Assembly: GCA_004144175.1 (NCBI GenBank)
Contig: SEFT01000001.1
Span: 124,001 to 188,000 of the forward strand
Reading direction: 5' to 3'
From: Sphingobacteriales bacterium
GTDB lineage: Bacteria; Bacteroidota; Bacteroidia; Chitinophagales; Chitinophagaceae
DNA length: 64,000 nt
A program made the position numbers and the translations under genes. The notes beneath the pieces were generated by a model. The model searched no databases. It had not been told where the DNA came from and saw only the letters and a list, made by a program, of their open reading frames with translations. This document shows, one piece after another, positions 17,498 to 24,777 of the stretch; the stretch's first letter is position 1, and every line of letters starts with the position of its first letter.

Positions 17498-18361
17498 ATG
17501 GCAAAAGAGCTATTTCCGAATAAAATCATCTGGCTTGCGTCTTACCCTAAATCCGGTAATACCTGGTTTCGTGCTTTTCTTTCGGCACTGATGGGTGGAG
17601 GAGAAGTAGAGATAAACAGTATGAAGACGGATGGTATCTTTTCATCGCGCGAGATATTTGAGATAATAACGGACATAGATTCGCACGACTTGTATGACGA
17701 GGAAGTGAAGCTTATGCTGCCAAGTGTTTACCGCCAATTAGCTGCTGAGCGAAAACAAACACAAATTGTAAAAGTGCATGACGCTTATTCATTTAACAAA
17801 GATAGTGAGCCGCTAATACCTGCCGACGTTACACATTGTGCAGTGTACATTATACGTAATCCGCTTGATGTTGTCGCTTCACTGGCCAACCATAATGGCA
17901 CTACTATCGATCAGGCTATAGACCTGATGAATAATAAAGAAGGGTGCCTCGCATACCAACGGAATAACCTGAACATAGCCTCGCAACTCCGGCAATTAAT
18001 GTATGACTGGAGTAGCCATGTAATTAGCTGGACGCGTGTCACTGATTTTCCGGTATATGTTATCCGCTATGAAGATATGCTTGGCGATTCGCTAAGCTCA
18101 TTTAGCCGGGTGCTAGATGCTATCGGCTGGAACTATTCGCAAGAAAAAATTAAAACAGCCGTAGATGCCAGTAGTTTTGATAAGCTTAGCAAACAGGAAA
18201 AAGAAAAAGGATTTTTTGAGAAAAATAAAAAAACCTCCAGGTTTTTTAGAAGTGGTAGTAGCGGTAATTGGGTTAACGAACTGACTGAAGCGCAGGCAAA
18301 AAAAATACTGCTCGCTCATAAAAAAGTGATGGAGCAGTATGAATATGTAATTAACCTATAG
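17498..18361 (+). CDS. PAPS-dependent sulfotransferase
   Basis: A 287-residue cytosolic sulfotransferase (Sulfotransfer_1 type) that moves sulfate from PAPS to a hydroxyl. The 5'-phosphosulfate loop YPKSGNTW spans 16-23, a likely catalytic His is at 94 (KVHDA), and the 3'-phosphate motif RNPLDVVAS spans 120-128. It follows the HPrK-like gene after 1 bp and ends 14 bp before the stop of the convergent lasso precursor. Together with cysC, cysD and cysN in the same operon this points to sulfation of the lasso peptide. Candidate acceptors in the core are Tyr30 and several Ser/Thr. Action on a polysaccharide or lipid cannot be excluded. Confidence 0.92.
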   Translation: MAKELFPNKIIWLASYPKSGNTWFRAFLSALMGGGEVEINSMKTDGIFSSREIFEIITDIDSHDLYDEEVKLMLPSVYRQLAAERKQTQIVKVHDAYSFNKDSEPLIPADVTHCAVYIIRNPLDVVASLANHNGTTIDQAIDLMNNKEGCLAYQRNNLNIASQLRQLMYDWSSHVISWTRVTDFPVYVIRYEDMLGDSLSSFSRVLDAIGWNYSQEKIKTAVDASSFDKLSKQEKEKGFFEKNKKTSRFFRSGSSGNWVNELTEAQAKKILLAHKKVMEQYEYVINL

Positions 18362-18375
18362 CCTATACCGGAACG

Positions 18376-18513
18376 CTAAGAAGCGCTACCAGTGCCCCCA
18401 AACGGAGTTGGCGCACTCTCCGGATAAGATGAAATAGACCCAGTCTTAACGATGTCTTTACTTATAACTTCAAGCTCAGGCTTTATCCAGTCTTTTTTTA
18501 TTTCTTGATTCAT
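18376..18513 (-). CDS. Lasso-peptide precursor (45 residues)
   Basis: A short gene from ATG 18513 to TAG 18376. The leader reads MNQEIKKDWIKPELEV then ISKDIVKTG and fits the lasso pattern (aromatic..P.LE.....T): Trp9, Pro12, Leu14, Glu15 and Thr24. With Thr24 at -2 the core starts at Ser26 and reads SISSYPESAPTPF then GGTGSAS. Glu32 is the only acidic residue after the leader, so it must be the ring acceptor: a 7-residue ring from Ser26, or an 8-residue ring if cleavage is before Gly25. The C-terminal residue is Ser45, the kind phosphorylated in paeninodin-type systems. The cyclase gene ends 58 bp upstream on the same strand. The family match is by pattern only. Confidence 0.86.
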   Translation of the reverse strand: MNQEIKKDWIKPELEVISKDIVKTGSISSYPESAPTPFGGTGSAS

Positions 18514-18571
18514 GTTCCTATTTTTAAATGTGTCGTTTCATACTGATACAGAGCCCGAAAATAGTGACTAT

Positions 18572-20419
18572 TTATAAAATTTGAAAATTTTTTTCAAACC
18601 ATCTTAACGAGTCAATATGTAGGTAAAGCGTAACATGCTCATTACGTGGTGTTAGCAGATCATTTTTAGGCATACGCAATAATATAGCTTTTGCTAATTT
18701 TTGCCTTTTATGAAGCTCTTCTTTAGTTTTTCGATAAGGTGCTATGGTAGTGTCTTTTGTACCCCGCTTTAGTACCGCTTCAGGCATGTACTCGTTCATC
18801 GACTTCCGGAAAGTACTTCTGTTTATATCACCTCCGTATTTCATATGGTTGGGCATGGATAAGTAAAACTGTGTTAGCCGAATATCTGCCATAGGAAACC
18901 GCGGCTCGAGTTTAAAGTATATCCCATATCTTGTTTCAGACTCCATACGCATGGCTACTTGTGTTTTGAGTAGTTTGGCTTTCAGGAAATGCCTGTAGCT
19001 CACAAAACGGTTTTTAAAGTCCGGATCTTGCCACCGTGCATCTCTTCTCTGATATCGATACTGCAATGGTATGGAGAACGGTGTATGTGCAGTCTTGCCT
19101 AGATTTACCAGATTCCTGATCTTATGAATGTTATAAGCTATTGTATAAGGCAGCAATGGTGTTATTCTTGAAAATAGATCACCAGCGCTCTTTGCAGATG
19201 TGAAATATTTCTGATACATCCCTTTGTCCAATAGGTCGAGATAAAAGTGTTTCCCCTTATAAGTGACCATTTCATCTCCAGGGAATCCAGAAAGCAGCGT
19301 ACGCACATTTTTTTCCATTGCAGACCTCTTTAGGTCTACCAATGAGGGCATATTCCACATCTCTAATCCATCATTCACATCCAAACCGAAATCTACTTCT
19401 TCAACAGGATCCTTGTAAAAATTGTCTGTAATAAAGACGGGATTTTTTATCCTGTTAAAATCTATGACAGCTTCCATAAACCTTCGTTCGCTTTTCTTTA
19501 TTGCAGCTTCGTCTTTGATATGCGACGCCAGCGTGCTGGAAAACGTGGTTAAATGGTTACTACCCGAAAGCTTGCAAGCGGCACCCGTGATAGCTGAAGA
19601 GTCTAAGCCACCACTAAGCTCTATCCCAAGCCCGAAATTTGTACGAAGTCGACATTCTACAGCCTTTTCAAAATGGTACTTCAACGCTTCACAATAGTCT
19701 TCCGGTTGTTTTAGTAATGTTTCAGTTTCAGTATCCAGCGTCCAATATTGCTCGATCTCGAGTTTCTTTTGAGCCTTATTCAGTATCAATATATGCGCAG
19801 ATGGTAGCCTTTTAATATGCTTATATAGCGTGTTAGTCGGACCCTGTTCAGGTGGCAAATAAAGCTGGTTATAGAAAAAAAGTCTATTTATCTCTTTGTT
19901 TGTATCTGGTATAGCCAGGATGCCTTTTTTTTCTGAAGCGAAAGCAAATATCCTTTCATCAACGTAGTAGAAAAACGGTTTTACTCCCATATGGTCGCGT
20001 GCGCAAAACAGCGTTTGCGTTCTTTCGTCCCAGATAGCAAATGCAAAATCTCCGATAAGATGCTTTATGCAGTTGGTGCCATACTTTTTATAAAGCATAA
20101 GTATGATGGAACTGTCCGGAATACTTCTTTCTTCGGGCGTTTTAAGTCCTAATTTCTGGTACAAGTCTTCACGGTTGTCTATCCTTGCATCGGCAGTAAT
20201 AGATACGCTACTTTCGATATCATAAAAAGGGAGTCTTTCGGAAAGGGACTCGGGTGTATTATAAAGCATAAGATGCCCTAAACCGGTGCAGTCCTGCCGC
20301 CAGCAACCTGTCGCATCGGCCTTCCAGTGTTGCAATCTGTTTTGCATGATGTCCAGATCGTCTGCTTCCACCGATCTCTGATCCAAATACACTTTGCCAA
20401 ATATTACGCTCATGGACAA
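18572..20419 (-). CDS. Asparagine-synthetase-like lasso cyclase (C protein)
   Basis: A 615-residue AsnB homologue. The C-terminal synthetase domain has the ATP-binding PP-loop SGGLDSS at 269-275, which in lasso systems adenylates the ring Asp/Glu before attack by the core N-terminal amine. The N-terminal Ntn-type domain (about 1-190, IGDFAFAIWDERTQTLFCAR) is retained, but the protein begins MSMSVIFG, so the Cys2 needed for glutamine hydrolysis is absent, as usual in lasso cyclases. It lies directly upstream of the precursor and 18 bp downstream of the formyltransferase. Confidence 0.9.
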   Translation of the reverse strand: MSMSVIFGKVYLDQRSVEADDLDIMQNRLQHWKADATGCWRQDCTGLGHLMLYNTPESLSERLPFYDIESSVSITADARIDNREDLYQKLGLKTPEERSIPDSSIILMLYKKYGTNCIKHLIGDFAFAIWDERTQTLFCARDHMGVKPFFYYVDERIFAFASEKKGILAIPDTNKEINRLFFYNQLYLPPEQGPTNTLYKHIKRLPSAHILILNKAQKKLEIEQYWTLDTETETLLKQPEDYCEALKYHFEKAVECRLRTNFGLGIELSGGLDSSAITGAACKLSGSNHLTTFSSTLASHIKDEAAIKKSERRFMEAVIDFNRIKNPVFITDNFYKDPVEEVDFGLDVNDGLEMWNMPSLVDLKRSAMEKNVRTLLSGFPGDEMVTYKGKHFYLDLLDKGMYQKYFTSAKSAGDLFSRITPLLPYTIAYNIHKIRNLVNLGKTAHTPFSIPLQYRYQRRDARWQDPDFKNRFVSYRHFLKAKLLKTQVAMRMESETRYGIYFKLEPRFPMADIRLTQFYLSMPNHMKYGGDINRSTFRKSMNEYMPEAVLKRGTKDTTIAPYRKTKEELHKRQKLAKAILLRMPKNDLLTPRNEHVTLYLHIDSLRWFEKNFQIL

Positions 20420-20437
20420 TAAAGATAGGCAACAGGT

Positions 20438-21361
20438 TTAATTGCCTAGTTGCCGGCCCTTTAAAAAACCGTATTTTTCTGCATGTCGCGCAGGTATAAA
20501 TGCTCCATCCAGTGCCAGCATGTTTATATTTAATAGCTTATTGCCTTTGCAGACGACCTGCAAACATTTGTTGTGGTTAGCGATTGTTCCTGGTATAAAT
20601 GATGCACTATTTACCGACTTGTCCTTGCTTACCTCCGCATCGATGATCTTCACTTCACTTCCTTGATAAAGTGTTAGGCCCCCCTTATTCCACGGATTGC
20701 AGGCTAGTATAATGTTCAGGATCTCGCCCAGCTCCATCTCTGCCCAATTTATCAGTACGTCATTTAGTGCAGGTCGGCGGTAGTACCTCGAAGCGACTGT
20801 ACTTTGCGGCAACGGACTTAGTTTTTTCTGCTGGGCATGGTGCTGCAAGATATGCGCTACACCTTCCAATGCTACATGGGCCAGGATAGTATGTGCTGTG
20901 CCATAATTGATATGATAGCCACGGAGAATGTCCTTCGCCCATACGACAGGCCCGTCATCAAATTTTTCATTAATCCTATGTATAGTTACCCCGAGGGTGG
21001 ATGCGTTGTTCCTGATTTGCCAGAATACAGGGTTAGGTCCGCGATAGGTGGGTAAAGGTCCGAAATGAATATTGTAAACAGCGTCCAGGAGCAAAGAAGG
21101 CAGCTGTTGTATATCTATTAGATGACTATAGCCAAGGATAAAAACGATGTCAGGATTAAGCTCCTTTATCCAGGTATATAGCATAGCAGGTTCCCACTCG
21201 TATAGAGGTACCGACATAACCTGGCAGAAATGCCGGAGGGCAGAGGTGCTGTCTTTATCGGAACAGGCATCTGCAAAGACAGATGCCTGTATCCTATTGT
21301 TTGCACATAGCTGCAGCAGTGGTACTGCATATGCAGCATTTGATATAACGCCTATTTTCAT
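20438..21361 (-). CDS. Formyltransferase-family protein (N10-formyl-THF dependent)
   Basis: A 307-residue protein with a formyl_trans_N-like domain. The catalytic set of the methionyl-tRNA formyltransferase family is present: N97 and H99 in YNIHFGPLPTYRG and D135 in FDDGPVV. The C-terminal half is weakly similar to the Fmt C-domain (LNIILACNPWNKGG). It is not housekeeping fmt by context: it lies 18 bp before the lasso cyclase in the same orientation. A role in tailoring (formylation of an amine) is inferred from position. The predicted core has no Lys, so the acceptor is unclear; it could be an attached group or uncyclised peptide. Confidence 0.82.
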   Translation of the reverse strand: MKIGVISNAAYAVPLLQLCANNRIQASVFADACSDKDSTSALRHFCQVMSVPLYEWEPAMLYTWIKELNPDIVFILGYSHLIDIQQLPSLLLDAVYNIHFGPLPTYRGPNPVFWQIRNNASTLGVTIHRINEKFDDGPVVWAKDILRGYHINYGTAHTILAHVALEGVAHILQHHAQQKKLSPLPQSTVASRYYRRPALNDVLINWAEMELGEILNIILACNPWNKGGLTLYQGSEVKIIDAEVSKDKSVNSASFIPGTIANHNKCLQVVCKGNKLLNINMLALDGAFIPARHAEKYGFLKGRQLGN

Positions 21362-21414
21362 CTACGCTGTATACGCCTTTTAGCAAATATAGTCTGTGCC
21401 AGGCTCCTTCAGTA

Positions 21415-21960
21415 TTATTGTTGCGATGGGTAAATACCCTGTGTTGCAATAATATAATTAATGGTTGTATAGGGCATACGGTTTTCATGCGGCTGAGAAC
21501 CTCCTGCAGGCGTCAGCGAGTCCGGTAATAAGCCCTGTATCGTTTCCTCGACAGAGTCGGGCAGGTAAAAAAGCACGGTCTTGTTATTGGTAGTTGGGTC
21601 TACCGGATTAGCAAGGTATGCGTTTGATGCACTTACCTGGGTGCCGGGCGAATTGCTTACAGAAAACGTATGCTGGTGCGCAGGCATTTGTGCAGTGGTT
21701 AGTGTTACTGTTTCTACTCCTGCACTTTGCCCTAAAACATACGTTGTGCCAGTTGTAGATCTGCCCTGACTTACCGGCACACGACCCCTCAGGTCTGGCA
21801 GTCCAAACGTGGTTTGGCCGTCCCCTCCGTAAGTGGTGCCGAGCAATGTGAACAAAGCGTCATTCTCCGATATAGGCAGTAGGCTGCCATCGCATGCAAG
21901 CCAGCCGACGGGGGCAAAAGTGCCGGCGAAAAGTCTTATTTCTCCTAAATAGTTTTCCAT
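21415..21960 (-). CDS. Phage-tail-collar / microcystin-dependent-type protein
   Basis: A 181-residue protein with the N-terminal collar fold (GEIRLFAGTFAPVGWLACDG; SLLPISENDALFTLLGTTYG; GQTTFGLPDLRGRVP) and a conserved C-terminus (GGSQPHENRMPYTTINYIIA). It belongs to the family named after Microcystis MdpB and phage tail fibres. Its exact function in non-phage settings is not established. It is the last of three tandem paralogues (21415, 21986, 22579), 53 bp before the formyltransferase on the same strand. No capsid, sheath or portal genes are nearby. Confidence 0.88.
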   Translation of the reverse strand: MENYLGEIRLFAGTFAPVGWLACDGSLLPISENDALFTLLGTTYGGDGQTTFGLPDLRGRVPVSQGRSTTGTTYVLGQSAGVETVTLTTAQMPAHQHTFSVSNSPGTQVSASNAYLANPVDPTTNNKTVLFYLPDSVEETIQGLLPDSLTPAGGSQPHENRMPYTTINYIIATQGIYPSQQ

Positions 21961-21985
21961 TTTTTAGTTTTTTTAGCTTGATTAT

Positions 21986-22543
21986 TTAGTCTCTGCTTGG
22001 GAAAATACCGGATATGCACATGCAGATATTTACCGTCTGATAAGGCATCATATTGGTGTGAGGCTGAGATCCGCCTGTAGTGGTTATTGTGTTTGGTTGC
22101 AATGCTACCAAACTGGTTGGCTGAGGTGTGTAGCCGTTTACAGCATACAGCTGCGATGTTTGGTTGCCTACAAAAACGCCTAACTGGGTGAGGTGATCAT
22201 CATTATTATTGAGCGGGGTACTTCCCAGGCCGTCGTATGCCCGTAGCATATGGTTGTGCTGCGGGATCTGGGTTGCCAGCAATGTTACATTTTCAGTCCC
22301 GGCTGTCGCACCCATGGGGTATGATGCGCCACTTGTTGTATTCGTTCCATCATCCAGCATTACTTTCCCCTGTAGGTTGGGTAAGGCAAATGTGGTTCTT
22401 CCGTCACCACCAAAGGTTGTTCCGAGTAGTGAAAATAAAGCCTGATTGGTATTGATAGGCAAAAGCTGACCATTGCATGCGGCCCAACCACGGGGTACGA
22501 TACCAAATGCAAATACGCGTATTTCGCTAATATATGCTTCCAT
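21986..22543 (-). CDS. Phage-tail-collar / microcystin-dependent-type protein
   Basis: The second of three tandem paralogues, 185 residues. Collar motifs are EIRVFAFGIVPRGWAACNGQ, LLPINTNQALFSLLGTTFGG and GRTTFALPNLQGKV; the C-terminal signature is GGSQPHTNMMPYQTVNICM. The middle (about 85-135) is variable between the three, as expected if that part binds different partners. It is spaced 25 bp from the next paralogue. No signal peptide is visible, so export, if any, would need a dedicated system. Confidence 0.88.
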   Translation of the reverse strand: MEAYISEIRVFAFGIVPRGWAACNGQLLPINTNQALFSLLGTTFGGDGRTTFALPNLQGKVMLDDGTNTTSGASYPMGATAGTENVTLLATQIPQHNHMLRAYDGLGSTPLNNNDDHLTQLGVFVGNQTSQLYAVNGYTPQPTSLVALQPNTITTTGGSQPHTNMMPYQTVNICMCISGIFPSRD

Positions 22544-22578
22544 TTCTGATGATTTTGTTTGAACTCGTTAGATAATAA

Positions 22579-23154
22579 TTACGGCCGTTGAGGGAATACG
22601 CCTTCAATAGCAATACAGTAGTTGACAGCTACAAACGGCTGCATATTGTCATGTGCCTGGTTGCCACCTACTACACTAACTGCCATAGGATTTAAATTGA
22701 CATTAGCAGCCGGTGTACTGGGGCCAAATGAACGACCCGGAACACCCGTAGTAGCTGTTGGACTTGCTTTTGCAAAAGTGTTTGAGATATAGGATTGATT
22801 TGCCGTAGGGGTGTTTGTAAGCGTGTTGACCGGCTGTGCTGCAGTGCCTCCATTAAAGGTATGCGTGTGCATGGGCATCTCGGTAGAGATAAGCTGGACA
22901 CTGTTTTCGCCCCCTTGGTCTCCTACATCGTAGGTAGTGCCAGAAGCGGTGGATTTTCCGGCACCTATTGCTGTGGCACATTGCAGGTTTGGCAGTGCAA
23001 ATGTGGTTTTACCATCTCCGCCGTAATTGACGCCTAAAATGGAGAATAAAGCTGTGTACTGTCTTATTGGAAGTAGTTGCCCGTTGCATTGCGCCCAGCC
23101 CCTTGGGGCATAGTTACAGCCGAAAACTCTGATTTCTCCAACAAATGGTTCCAT
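22579..23154 (-). CDS. Phage-tail-collar / microcystin-dependent-type protein
   Basis: The first of three tandem paralogues, 191 residues. Motifs are GEIRVFGCNYAPRGWAQCNG, LLPIRQYTALFSILGVNYGG, GKTTFALPNLQCATAIG, and C-terminal GGNQAHDNMQPFVAVNYCIA. It contains several Thr/Ala/Asn-rich stretches in the variable middle. A 379-bp gap without genes lies upstream and presumably holds the promoter for the minus-strand genes that lead into the lasso cyclase and precursor. Confidence 0.88.
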   Translation of the reverse strand: MEPFVGEIRVFGCNYAPRGWAQCNGQLLPIRQYTALFSILGVNYGGDGKTTFALPNLQCATAIGAGKSTASGTTYDVGDQGGENSVQLISTEMPMHTHTFNGGTAAQPVNTLTNTPTANQSYISNTFAKASPTATTGVPGRSFGPSTPAANVNLNPMAVSVVGGNQAHDNMQPFVAVNYCIAIEGVFPQRP

Positions 23155-23533
23155 GTTCTTTAAGTTTAGTGATTAATTATTGGTTGATTTGATAACTTGA
23201 ACTGCTTGAATGATCCTTATTGAAGGGCAAAAATGAAAGCCTTTCTCGAGATCATATAAGTAGGTTGTTTAGTGAATTTCACCGAGGAATGCGTTCATGT
23301 GTGTTGGTTTTAATGGTTAAAAAATATCGTCAAACAGGTAAGTCAGAGGTTGATGCTATCGTGTCTCTCTCGATATATAGTTTGCGGTCTTAATGTGGAC
23401 ACAAGATAGCATTGTAAACAAAGGCTGTCAACGGGTATAAATACCCGTTTTTTATTACCATTATTCCATATGATATATAAAAATTATATTTTTTGAATAC
23501 TATTAATGTATAATTTCCGTTGAGGGTATTGTA
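23155..23533. other. Intergenic region between divergent genes
   Basis: No gene is supported in this 379-bp stretch. It must contain promoters for the minus-strand collar genes and the plus-strand nucleotidyltransferase. It is AT-rich near 23460-23520. One hairpin with a T-run on the plus strand occurs at 23431-23456. A 34-codon plus-strand frame from ATG 23289 has no recognisable features. Confidence 0.6.
23431..23456 (+). terminator. Hairpin with T-run (terminator-like, before the nucleotidyltransferase)
   Basis: ACGGGT (23431-23436), loop ATAAAT and ACCCGT (23443-23448) are followed by TTTTT, a rho-independent terminator shape on the plus strand. No plus-strand gene precedes it in the gap, so it may be a leader attenuator, the end of a small RNA, or a chance structure about 80 bp before the next gene. 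Confidence 0.5.
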
Positions 23534-24763
23534 TTGGCACACTGCGAAAAGCTTAATTACGCATCTTTGCAGATGCTTTCAGCTTATGACATAGGCCGGC
23601 AGTTTTCGCCCGAGGTAGGGTTTCTCGTACTCTGCTGCAGGGTATATCTTAAAACTACCGGCATAGATACTCTGCGCACTTACGTAGCGGAACAGCATAT
23701 CGACTGGAGGCATGTTCTCAAACTGGCGCGCTACCATAGCCTTCGTCCCATTATCCATAATGTTGTATCTGCAGGCGTGCCGGGAGTAGGTGAAAAGTTC
23801 GCAGATCGACTCCGGGATCAATCAATGCAGGTAGCAAAAGAGAATCTGGCAAGATTAAAAGAAGTTACTCGTATTAATAATGCATTCTGCGAAAAGGGTA
23901 TAACTATAGTTCCTTATAAGGGCTTATTGCTGAGCTATCTGCTGCACGGAGACTATGCATCGCGAGAAAGCAGCGATATAGATATGCTTATCCTGCCAAA
24001 AGATTTCTTAGCGGCATCCCAAATATTGGCAACGTTAGGGTATAAGAGTGCAGAACAGTATAACCATGACTTTGAGGGTTATCTTGTTCATACCGACCGT
24101 GAGCTAAAGTTTAGACGGGAGATAGACAATAAACGTATAATAAAATTAGAGCTACAATGGAGGCCTCACCATAAGCTCATGGGTATACCTATAAGTTCTG
24201 AGCAACTGTTTGTCACACTCAGAAAAATTGAAGTGCCAGGTGGCACAACTAACACATTATCGCTAGAGAACGAGTTGCTAACATTAATCTCTCATCACGG
24301 AGTTGCAGAAATTTGGAGAAAGCTCAAGCTGGTTTTTGACCTGGCGTGCTTTATTGAAAAATATAGAGATGACATAGATTGGATTGAGTTTGAAAAGAAG
24401 CTTATCGACAGTAAACTGAAGCTATTTACTATTGCAGGCGTCAATATGGCGGAAGAAATATTTGGAGTTAAGTCATCAATGTTTGTCAATGAAAGGGCAG
24501 GCGTAAGTAATAACGTCGTTGCCGATGTGTTGAACTTTCCGCTGTTAAGCACCGAAAAAACTAACTTAAGGCACCTTTCCCGCCACCTAGAACTGATCGA
24601 TGGTCTTCGGGAGCGGATTTTGTTCCTGAAGCGTTATGCTACGCTATGGCTGATGCCTAATATGCAGGATATAGGATGGGTGAGGCTTCCGAAGCGGTTG
24701 TTCCCATTATACTTCCTCATACGGCGTTTCCGTTTTCTGCGAACTATTGGTTCCGGAAAATAA
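23534..24763 (+). CDS. Nucleotidyltransferase-family protein (NTP_transf_5 type)
   Basis: A 409-residue protein with a nucleotidyltransferase motif: VPYKGLLLSYLLHGDYASRE followed by SSDIDMLI, metal-ligand pair D148/D150. The pattern fits the NTP_transf_5 family, members of which recur in lasso clusters that also carry an HPrK-like kinase. It may add a nucleotidyl or related group to the peptide, or act as a modified toxin-like enzyme; the reaction is not established. The frame opens at TTG 23534; ATG 23573 (MLSAYDIG...) is an equally good start and keeps the whole domain. Its place beside the lasso operons argues for membership of the locus. Confidence 0.82.
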   Translation: MAHCEKLNYASLQMLSAYDIGRQFSPEVGFLVLCCRVYLKTTGIDTLRTYVAEQHIDWRHVLKLARYHSLRPIIHNVVSAGVPGVGEKFADRLRDQSMQVAKENLARLKEVTRINNAFCEKGITIVPYKGLLLSYLLHGDYASRESSDIDMLILPKDFLAASQILATLGYKSAEQYNHDFEGYLVHTDRELKFRREIDNKRIIKLELQWRPHHKLMGIPISSEQLFVTLRKIEVPGGTTNTLSLENELLTLISHHGVAEIWRKLKLVFDLACFIEKYRDDIDWIEFEKKLIDSKLKLFTIAGVNMAEEIFGVKSSMFVNERAGVSNNVVADVLNFPLLSTEKTNLRHLSRHLELIDGLRERILFLKRYATLWLMPNMQDIGWVRLPKRLFPLYFLIRRFRFLRTIGSGK

Positions 24764-24777
24764 TTATTTTTGAACTA

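Noticed and set aside
21415-23154. Prophage or phage-tail module
   Set aside because: Only collar-type proteins are present; no capsid, portal, sheath, lysis, integrase or att-like repeats were seen.
23289-23393. 34-codon plus-strand frame as a gene or second precursor
   Set aside because: No leader motif, no clear start signal and no core-like composition; it looks like a chance frame.
24676-24777. N-terminal extension of the 84-residue unknown
   Set aside because: It overlaps the end of the nucleotidyltransferase in another frame; ATG 24778 gives a clean start after that gene's stop.
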